From the NCBI GenBank assembly GCA_013289695.1, contig JABCZK010000016.1, positions 24,638 to 88,637 of the forward strand: a stretch of DNA of 64,000 nucleotides, in the 5' to 3' direction. Origin of the DNA: Acidobacteriota bacterium. GTDB lineage: Bacteria; Acidobacteriota; Terriglobia; Acidiferrales; UBA7541. The stretch's first letter is position 1, and the number at the start of each line of letters is the position of its first letter. Below, in pieces: positions 51,714 to 57,944 of this stretch. The translations under genes and the position numbers were made by a program. Under the pieces are notes generated by a model. The model was not told where the DNA came from, made no database searches, and saw nothing but the letters and a program-made list of their open reading frames with translations.

Positions 51714-53000
51714 GTGACGTCTACCGACACACAGCGCGCGATTGATGCGGTTTGGCGGATCGAATCGCCCAGGATCATTGCCGGGCTCGCGCGAATGGTG
51801 CGCGATGTGGGAATTGCCGAGGATCTGGCGCAGGACGCGCTGGTTGCGGCGCTGGAGCAGTGGCCGCAGTCGGGCGTGCCGGATAATCCGGGCGCTTGGT
51901 TGATGGCCGCTGCGAAGCACCGGGCGATAGATCATTTCCGTCGTAACGCGCGGCTGGAGCGCAAGCACGAAGAACTGGGCCGCGAGATGGAAGAGAAGGA
52001 AATGGCCGTGCCGGATTTTGCAGCGGCGCTGGATGACAATGTCGGCGACGATCTGCTGCGCCTCGTTTTCATCTCCTGCCATCCAGTGCTTCCGAGCGAG
52101 GGGCGTGTGGCGCTTACGCTGCGCTTGCTCGGCGGGCTGACGACTGAGGAAATCGCGCGCGCGTTTCTGGTTCCTGAGCCGACCGTCGCGCAGCGGATTG
52201 TGCGGGCCAAGCGCACTCTCGCCGAAAAGCATGTCCCGTTCGAGGTGCCTCGAGGGGAGGAGCTGGCGGCTCGTCTGTCGTCGGTGCTCGCGGTCATTTA
52301 TCTCATCTTCAATGAGGGCTACGCGGCGACCGCCGGTGACGATTGGCTGCGGCCGGCGCTGTGCGAAGATGCGCTGCGGCTGGGGCGCATCCTGGCGGAA
52401 CTGGCGCCGCAAGAACCGGAGGTGCACGGCCTGGTGGCGTTGATGGAGATACAGGCGTCGCGGGCGCGGGCGCGCGTGGATGAATCAGGCGCGCCGATAT
52501 TGTTGCTGGAGCAAAACCGCGCGGGTTGGGACCAGCTTCTGATTCGTCGCGGGCTCGCGGCACTGGCACAGGCCCGGTCATTGGGCCCTGTGGCGCAAGG
52601 CTCATACGTGTTGCAGGCGGAGATCGCGGCGTGCCATGCGCGGGCGCGCACGGCGGAAGAAACGGATTGGCCGCGCATTGTGACGCTGTACGAAGCGCTC
52701 TCGCAGATTGCGCCGTCTCCTGTGATTGATTTGAATCGCGCCGTCGCGGTTTCGATGGCGTTTGGTCCGGCCGCGGGGTTGGAGGCGGTGGACGCGTTGA
52801 CTGCTGAAGGCGCGTTGGAGAATTACCATCTGCTGCCGAGCGTGCGCGGCGATCTGCTCAAGAAGCTCGGCCGGCTGGAGGAAGCTCGCGCGGAGTTCGA
52901 ACGCGCGGCAGCGCTGACGCGCAACGCGCGAGAACGTCAGCTGCTGCTCGGGCGCGCTGGAGCGTGTGTTGCGGACGCAACGCCATCTGACTCGGAGTGA
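51714..53000 (+). CDS. ECF42-group RNA polymerase sigma factor with C-terminal TPR-like domain
   Basis: A 428-residue extracytoplasmic-function sigma factor. Region 2 covers about 12-80 (ARMVRDVGIAEDLAQDALVAALEQWP, then NPGAWLMAAAKHRAIDHFRR, in parts), region 4 about 120-185 (RVALTLRLLGGLTTEEIARAFLVPEPTVAQRIVRAK in parts). The remaining 240 residues are the helical DUF6596/TPR-like extension (AVIYLIFNEGYAA, VHGLVALMEIQASRARAR, NRAVAVSMAFGPAAGLEAVD) that replaces an anti-sigma factor in this group. Start GTG at 51714. Adjacent DGPF genes confirm the group. Confidence 0.92.
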   Translation: MTSTDTQRAIDAVWRIESPRIIAGLARMVRDVGIAEDLAQDALVAALEQWPQSGVPDNPGAWLMAAAKHRAIDHFRRNARLERKHEELGREMEEKEMAVPDFAAALDDNVGDDLLRLVFISCHPVLPSEGRVALTLRLLGGLTTEEIARAFLVPEPTVAQRIVRAKRTLAEKHVPFEVPRGEELAARLSSVLAVIYLIFNEGYAATAGDDWLRPALCEDALRLGRILAELAPQEPEVHGLVALMEIQASRARARVDESGAPILLLEQNRAGWDQLLIRRGLAALAQARSLGPVAQGSYVLQAEIAACHARARTAEETDWPRIVTLYEALSQIAPSPVIDLNRAVAVSMAFGPAAGLEAVDALTAEGALENYHLLPSVRGDLLKKLGRLEEARAEFERAAALTRNARERQLLLGRAGACVADATPSDSE

Positions 53001-53119
53001 CCGCGAAGGCGACGCTCACTGCACGTGAACGAGCTGTTTGGTTGCTCTGCTCGGTAGCGAACGGTCTAAACCCCCACCCTCGCCGGCGGCCAGCCCGTCA
53101 CCCGCAAAAGCTAATCGTT

Positions 53120-53390
53120 CACTTGGGTGGTGTGGACGGGTGCGCCGCCCGCCACCATTCCGATTGAGGGCTGCGATATGCGATCACAAGTAAAAGGAGA
53201 GCATTTGCTGTGTGCTTGAGGTTTTCTTTCACTCGCTGACGTTCGCGCTTGTCCAAGTTCGGCAGTTTATGAGCAACACGCGGGAGAAAGTCGCGGAAGT
53301 CCTGATAGCGTCTGTCGGCTTGAACGGGTGTGCCCGGCCTTCCATCTGGCAGAAAGTCGCAGGATTGGAAAAATTCCCCCTCTAGGGATT
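53120..53390 (-). pseudogene. Unrecognised coding frame without a start codon
   Basis: A minus-strand frame from about 53390 to the TGA at 53120-53122 reads as about 88 plausible residues (FLPDGRPGTPVQADRRYQDF, LPRVAHKLPNLDKRERQRVK, HTANALLLLVIAYRSPQSEW). It has even codon composition but no ATG, GTG or TTG near its upstream end. That end overlaps the last bases of the receiver-PilZ gene in another frame. It may be a gene remnant or a frameshifted extension. No family recognised. Confidence 0.4.
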
Positions 53391-54113
53391 GAATAACCTA
53401 TGCATTCGGGCGTCCGGTAAGTCTTGCCGCGACGTCGGTTTCTTCAGACGACCCATCACGTAAAGCTGAATTGCACTTTGATCTTCCGCTGTAAGGCTGA
53501 TGAATTCCATGCCTACCCGCTCCGTTCCCTCTTTGCGGGTAACACGAGCACGCACGTTAAGAGAGGCACGAACTTCTGCGATTTTGAACTGCAACGAAAC
53601 TTCCTGGCCCGCCTCCACGCCATGCGAAGGTTGCAACAGCATCCCCGATCCGCTGATATTCATGCTTCGCATGGGAAAGTCTCGGTCACCCCACGTGCAG
53701 TTGACCTCAGTAAAGAGAGGTAATCGGGCCTCGCGGATTCTGGCTTTCCACCCAGGAGAGTCCATGGCGGTCAGCATCGGAATGATACGAGCCGCGGCAA
53801 TCGGCTTCGGGATAACGAACGCGACTCCCGCGCCGAAAGCCTTCCGCATCATCTCAATATCGTCCGTGGCGCCGAACATCACGATGACGGTCTCACTACT
53901 GAGTCGTGAGTTCTGGATTTGGCGGGCGAGCTCCAGTCCCTCTGGTTGCGACATGCCCACAAAGACCACATCAAACCGCTGTTTCTCCGCCTGTTGGCTG
54001 GCTTCCTGGTTGTCGTCCAACGTCAGGACCGTATGACCTAAGGGGACGGCCACAGCCCTCATGACTTTCAGGCTCAGCGGTTCATTGTCGACGACCATGA
54101 TTTTCAGCGACAT
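53382..54113 (-). CDS. Degenerate receiver fused to PilZ domain
   Basis: A 243-residue two-domain protein. Residues 3-120 are receiver-like (KIMVVDNEPLSLKVMRAVAV, acidic residues D9 and E11; VIPKPI with the conserved lysine), but the phospho-acceptor position is G53 (FDVVFVGMSQPEG). Residues about 130-230 form a PilZ domain (NISGSGMLLQPSHGVEAGQEVSLQF in parts; RVTRKEGTERVGMEFISL), a c-di-GMP-binding fold; the N-terminal RxxxR is weak (KARIREARLP). The ATG at 54113 starts the receiver; an upstream open frame to 54257 looks non-conserved. Confidence 0.82.
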   Translation of the reverse strand: MSLKIMVVDNEPLSLKVMRAVAVPLGHTVLTLDDNQEASQQAEKQRFDVVFVGMSQPEGLELARQIQNSRLSSETVIVMFGATDDIEMMRKAFGAGVAFVIPKPIAAARIIPMLTAMDSPGWKARIREARLPLFTEVNCTWGDRDFPMRSMNISGSGMLLQPSHGVEAGQEVSLQFKIAEVRASLNVRARVTRKEGTERVGMEFISLTAEDQSAIQLYVMGRLKKPTSRQDLPDARMHRLFNP

Positions 54114-54508
54114 AAGCTTGGGCTCGGCAGGAGGTTCTTCCCGGGATCTGGTCCAAAGAGGATCCCTCGACGAAGAATACGTCGGAACCGTCGCGAGGGC
54201 GCGAATGACTGGCCGAGAGGTGTCCAAAGCGTGAAGCCCCCTGGACACAGGTACCATCCTTGTTGACCCGCAGAACGATGAGCTCGCCGAGCCGGTGGAC
54301 GCCCTTCGAGTCCGCTGCTGGCAGACTCTCAGGACGAGCCGACGCTACCAGAGGCAAAGGCGCACCGGCAGGATTGGCCACCTTCGCTCGCGCCTCGGCG
54401 GGCAGGCCGATGCCACGTTGCACGGATCACGGGTCGCGGGCATGAAACACAAGTCACGGATCACGGGACACTGATCACTACTCACCATTCGCCACTCACT
54501 TCCCGGCG
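54114..54508. other. Divergent intergenic region with direct repeats
   Basis: 395 bases between the PilZ and NtrC-type genes. CACGGATCACGGG occurs at 54421-54433 and 54455-54467. No gene is supported. Confidence 0.4.
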
Positions 54509-55996
54509 TTGACATGGGGACTGGCGGCACCTAGAATCGCGGCCACATGGGATGGCCGTCGGTGCTGGCTGGGAGCGACGCCACGCCATTCCCGGCGGAG
54601 ACTGCTTATCACGCCTGCTGCGCTGAAACCAAAAATTGCTGTGGTGGATGATGACGCGCGAATGCGCGGGAGTATTGTTGCGGCCCTGCGTTCGACTTTT
54701 GAAGTGGTGGAGGGCGGAGATTACGCTGCGGCTTACAAACTTTTGCAGGAAGCAGGGTTGGACGTGCTGTTGCTGGCTGTGCCGATGGAATCAGGCGGGC
54801 TGCGCGAGTGCACGGAGTTGCTGAGTCGCCTGGCGGGCGGAGACATTGACACGCTGGTGATCGTTTTGAGCACGGACCAGACGAAGACGACGGCGCTGAA
54901 AGTGATTGACGCGGGCTGCCACGATTATTTTATTCAGCCGATTGATACGGACGTGCTGCGGCTGCTGCTGGAACGGTCGATCGAGAAGCTGCACATCCAG
55001 CGCGAGAACCGCATCCTGCGCGAGGAAATCAGCCGCAAGAACGCGCTGGGAGATTTGATTGGCGCGACGGACGCGATGCGGCATGTGTTCGATTCGATCA
55101 AGCGCATGGCGCGCGCGACGACCAACGTGATCATCCGCGGCGAGAGCGGCGTGGGCAAGGAATTGGTGGCCAAGGCGCTGCACGAGCAGAGCCCGCGGCG
55201 CAACCGGGCATTTGTGAGCGTGAATTGCGCGGCGCTGCCCGAAGGGTTGATGGAGGCGGAGCTTTTTGGGTACGAGCGCGGCGCGTTTACCGGAGCGGTG
55301 GCGACGAAGGAAGGGCGGATCGAGCTGGCGCATCAGGGGACTTTGTTTTTGGATGAGATTGCGACGCTGACGCCTTTGCTGCAGAGCAAATTGTTACGGG
55401 TGCTGGAGGATCGTTCGATCACCCGGCTGGGCGGCAAGAAAAACATTCGTGTGGATTTTCGGCTGGTGAGCGCAACGAACGAGGATTTGGAAGAGATGGT
55501 GCGGCAGGGGCGCTTCCGCGAGGACCTTTATTACCGGATTCACGTGGTGCCGATTTTCGTGCCGGCGCTGCGTGAACGCGTGGAGGACATTCCGGTGCTG
55601 GCGGATTATTTCGTGAGCGTGTATTCGGCGGCGAACGGATATCCGGCGAAGCACATCGCGGATGATGCCGTTGCGGCGCTGAAGCGTTATGCCTGGCCGG
55701 GGAACGTGCGCGAGCTCGAGAACGCCATCCAGCGCCTGGTGATCATGACGGACGGCGATGCCATCACCGCGAAGGATCTGCCGGCGGAAATGACGCAGTC
55801 GGTTGGGCACGACTACCGCAATCGGTTCCAACTGCCGGCCGCCGGGATCAAGCTGGATAAGGAAATGGAAGCGTTCGAAAAGCGCTGGGTACACGAGGCC
55901 CTGGAACAGGCCAAGCACGTGAAAGCGGACGCCTCGAAACTGCTGGGAGTGGATCGCAACCGGCTGAATTACCTGTGCCGGAAGTACGATCTGTGA
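54509..55996 (+). CDS. NtrC-type sigma-54 activator with pseudo-receiver
   Basis: A 495-residue (from TTG 54509; start uncertain) sigma-54-dependent activator. The receiver (about 40-160) has VVDDDARMR but an alanine (A90, in LDVLLLAVPM) at the phosphorylation site. The AAA+ domain (about 185-420) has Walker A GESGVGKE, the GAFTGA loop that contacts sigma-54 intact, Walker B LFLDEIATL and R-finger region EDLYYRIHVVPI. A Fis-type helix-turn-helix is at the C-terminus (DASKLLGVDRNRLNYLCRK). No partner kinase gene is nearby. The SET gene follows 13 bases later. Confidence 0.9.
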   Translation: MTWGLAAPRIAATWDGRRCWLGATPRHSRRRLLITPAALKPKIAVVDDDARMRGSIVAALRSTFEVVEGGDYAAAYKLLQEAGLDVLLLAVPMESGGLRECTELLSRLAGGDIDTLVIVLSTDQTKTTALKVIDAGCHDYFIQPIDTDVLRLLLERSIEKLHIQRENRILREEISRKNALGDLIGATDAMRHVFDSIKRMARATTNVIIRGESGVGKELVAKALHEQSPRRNRAFVSVNCAALPEGLMEAELFGYERGAFTGAVATKEGRIELAHQGTLFLDEIATLTPLLQSKLLRVLEDRSITRLGGKKNIRVDFRLVSATNEDLEEMVRQGRFREDLYYRIHVVPIFVPALRERVEDIPVLADYFVSVYSAANGYPAKHIADDAVAALKRYAWPGNVRELENAIQRLVIMTDGDAITAKDLPAEMTQSVGHDYRNRFQLPAAGIKLDKEMEAFEKRWVHEALEQAKHVKADASKLLGVDRNRLNYLCRKYDL

Positions 55997-56009
55997 TGGA
56001 GCGCCGAAG

Positions 56010-56465
56010 ATGAAAGCGCCCCGAGCGCCGAAGCGGCGGATCGATGCGAAATTCGCGCGGTTTCGTTTGCGGATTGCGCGCTCCGCGAAGCACCGCTATG
56101 GAGTCTTTGCGCTGGAGGACATTCCAGCGGACCGGCGCGTGATCGAATATACCGGCAAGCGCCTGACGCTCGAGCAGCTAGGCAAGATAAAACCTCCCCA
56201 AGACACCTATATCGCGTTGATTAAGCCCGGATGGTTCGTGGACGGCAGGCGGGATGGCAGCGGCGCCGAGCTCATGAATCATTCTTGCGAACCGAATCTG
56301 GTGGCGCGGCGCGTGCGCGGGCACTTGCTGCTTTTTAGCCGGCGGAAAATACGCGCGGGCGAAGAACTAACCTGGAATTACCATTATCCGATAAAGGTGC
56401 AGCGCATTGCGTGCCGGTGCGGAGCGCGAGGGTGCCGCGGGACGCTGCGGATTGTATTGAGTTGA
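56010..56465 (+). CDS. SET-domain protein lysine methyltransferase
   Basis: A 151-residue SET protein, the family that methylates protein lysines with S-adenosylmethionine. It has the SAM loop KHRYGVFALEDIPA (about 27-40), VIEYTGKRL, the knot motif ELMNHSCEPNLVARR (N90-H91-S92-C93), EELTWNYHY with the catalytic tyrosine (124 or 126), and a post-SET CxCx4C (C135, C137, C142) which with C93 makes a complete zinc site. The gene starts 13 bases after the NtrC-type gene and ends 133 bases before the first lysine-rich micropeptide gene. The likely target is inferred in the findings. Confidence 0.9.
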   Translation: MKAPRAPKRRIDAKFARFRLRIARSAKHRYGVFALEDIPADRRVIEYTGKRLTLEQLGKIKPPQDTYIALIKPGWFVDGRRDGSGAELMNHSCEPNLVARRVRGHLLLFSRRKIRAGEELTWNYHYPIKVQRIACRCGARGCRGTLRIVLS

Positions 56466-56538
56466 CGATTGCGCGGGCTGCGAGCGCGCTGGAAAATGAG
56501 GATTTGCGAGCGACAAAAAATGCGCATGGACTTCGGCG

Positions 56539-56598
56539 GGCGCTTTGCATATAAGGGCAGCGATGCCCAATCGGGCAAATCAAGTGAGGGAGAACAAA
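56539..56598 (+). promoter_or_regulatory. Promoter-leader element of micropeptide gene 1
   Basis: CGCTTTGCAT followed by ATAAGG (probable -10 TATAAG), then a small hairpin TGCCC-AATC-GGGCA and AAATCAA, then GAGGGAGAACAAA before the ATG. It is shared with 57014-57074 upstream of micropeptide gene 2; the loop differs, the stem is kept. Confidence 0.6.
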
Positions 56599-56682
56599 AT
56601 GGCTAAGAAGAAGTTGAAGAAGTCGAAGAAGATCCAAGCGACCAAACCGCTGTTGGCTCACACGGGGATGGGCAAGATTTAA
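56599..56682 (+). CDS. Lysine-rich KPL micropeptide 1 (27 aa)
   Basis: A 27-residue cationic peptide beginning MAKKKLKKSKKIQATKPL and ending GMGKI. It has ten lysines, no cysteine and no signal peptide. A strong ribosome site (GAGGGAGA) lies 7 bases before the ATG and an intrinsic terminator follows at 56754-56791. Start, KKSKK block, ATKPL motif, leader and terminator all recur in gene 2. Similarity to a known family was not recognised; too short for ordinary gene calling. The reality of the gene rests on this conservation of a complete transcription unit. Confidence 0.7.
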   Translation: MAKKKLKKSKKIQATKPLLAHTGMGKI

Positions 56683-56753
56683 ACTCAAGTTTTGCGGCCG
56701 GCGCGCTGCGGAATGGCAGACGTTACGGCAAAAACGCGATTTTGGCGGCAAGG

Positions 56754-56791
56754 TGGGCCACTGCCCGAACGGCAGCGGCCCATTCTTGTTT
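56754..56791 (+). terminator. Intrinsic terminator of micropeptide gene 1
   Basis: TGGGCC-A-CTGCC, loop CGAAC, GGCAG-C-GGCCCA (56754-56782), then TTCTTGTTT. The hairpin sequence resembles that of gene 2. Confidence 0.8.
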
Positions 56792-57013
56792 GAGGTGCGC
56801 TTTGGTCCGAACGGAGCTACCGCATTCCTGCCTTTGCCTTTCTGGCGGGGCGGAGATGAGGATCCTGTGCGCGTTCGTGTTGAAATTCTCAACGGGCGTT
56901 GATTAATTCAACGCTGCGCACGTCCTGCGCGGGATGGTTGGGGATTGACTGAAGGGCGAAGTGCCACAAATTGAGCGGGTTGCAGCTGGGCGAATCGGAG
57001 GTGAAGTTTGGCG

Positions 57014-57074
57014 AGCGCTTTGCATGTGTATAGGCAGATGCCCATCAGGGCAAATCAAACGAGGGGGAAACAAA
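57014..57074 (+). promoter_or_regulatory. Promoter-leader element of micropeptide gene 2
   Basis: GCGCTTTGCAT, then TATAGG, a hairpin TGCCC-ATCA-GGGCA, AAATCAAA and GAGGGGGAAACAAA before the ATG. It is homologous to 56539-56598. Confidence 0.6.
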
Positions 57075-57155
57075 ATGGCCAAGAAAACCTTAAAGAAGTC
57101 CAAGAAGCTCGAAGCGACCAAGCCGCTGATTCAACTCGGTTACCACAAGAAGTAA
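57075..57155 (+). CDS. Lysine-rich KPL micropeptide 2 (26 aa)
   Basis: A 26-residue peptide beginning MAKKTLKKSKKLEATKPL and ending GYHKK. It matches peptide 1 at the N-terminal 18 residues except for conservative changes (K/T, I/L, Q/E), while the last eight residues differ. GAGGGGGA precedes the ATG. A terminator is at 57229-57259. Conservation of lysines and the ATKPL motif, with a variable tail, looks like purifying selection on the N-terminal part. Confidence 0.7.
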   Translation: MAKKTLKKSKKLEATKPLIQLGYHKK

Positions 57156-57228
57156 GGCCTGATTTTCGTTGTCAGGAGCGCGCTGAAACCCACGACGCGG
57201 CCTGAGAGAAGCATCTCGAATGGCAAGC

Positions 57229-57259
57229 GGGCCGCTGCCGCGATGGCAACGGCCCTTTT
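57229..57259 (+). terminator. Intrinsic terminator of micropeptide gene 2
   Basis: GGGCC-GC-TGCC, loop GCGAT, GGCA-AC-GGCCC (57229-57255), then TTTT. Confidence 0.75.
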
Positions 57260-57336
57260 CGAGATTTAACAGGTTGAGTGGGCAAGCGCGGTGGGCAGGC
57301 GGACGGGAATGATCATTTCATAAAGGAGAACAGGTA

Positions 57337-57441
57337 ATGGAGAAGAAATCGAAGCCAGTGAAGGGCAAGAAAGCGGGTACGGTTAAGCCGCTGATGAAGC
57401 GTGCGGATCTGCCGGCCGTGAAACCCTTGATCAGGTTGTAA
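57337..57441 (+). CDS. Lysine-rich micropeptide 3 with two KPL motifs (34 aa)
   Basis: A 34-residue peptide beginning MEKKSKPVKGKKAGTVKPL, with a second copy of the motif at its end (AVKPLIRL). Eight lysines, no cysteine. AAAGGAGAA precedes the ATG by 6 bases, and a long-stem terminator follows at 57508-57545. Its upstream region is unrelated to the leaders of genes 1 and 2, so it is under different control, yet the peptide shares KK...K and V/TKPL[IM]. Confidence 0.65.
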   Translation: MEKKSKPVKGKKAGTVKPLMKRADLPAVKPLIRL

Positions 57442-57507
57442 CTACATTCCACAGATTCTTCGGTTAGGCCCCTAGCCTTATCGGAGATTGACGTAGCAAC
57501 ACCCCCA

Positions 57508-57545
57508 AGGGCCGCCGTCCCAGGAACGGCGGCCCTTTCTTTTTT
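57508..57545 (+). terminator. Intrinsic terminator of micropeptide gene 3
   Basis: AGGGCCGCCGT (57508-57518), loop CCCAGGA, ACGGCGGCCCT (57526-57536), then TTCTTTTTTTT. Confidence 0.9.
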
Positions 57546-57944
57546 TTCTGGCGTAATTCCGGAGCGCGGACTCGTTGTAGCGGCGGGTCTCAGACCCGCC
57601 CCTACAAACTCAAAAGCAGATTCAACTGCGCCTACCTAAAGAGCCTGTGTGGCAACTCGAAATTCGTGGCCTCAGCGGCTGAAGCCGCTCTGATCTTGCT
57701 ATGTTTACGTCGTGGCCCTTCGACCCTGCCACAGGCAGGCTCTCAGGATGAACGGAAGCCGCGACCTACAAAGATTCTCCCGTTCTTACTTCGAATCCGA
57801 AGGTCCGATCGCCTCACAAGCTAGAGTGTCCCGCGAAAAGCAGATCCCTCTCTGCGTCTCGCGCCCATCCCGCAGTTGCGGGACGGGAAAGAAAAAGCGC
57901 GGGACTCCGTTCGAGATGACATGTAACTTTCGACTCTTGGTTCG
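57546..57944. repeat. Mosaic of dispersed palindromic repeats
   Basis: GGCGGGTCT-CAGACCCGCC near 57582-57601 and the hairpin at 57864-57888 (CCCATCCCGCAGT then GCGGGACGGGA) lie here. The second shares its core with the terminator at 28814-28839. The intervening sequence has no supported gene. Confidence 0.6.

Noticed and set aside
54082..54423. A 113-codon minus-strand frame upstream of the receiver-PilZ gene
   Set aside because: Overlaps the start of that gene in another frame and contains the direct repeats of the intergenic region; no domain.
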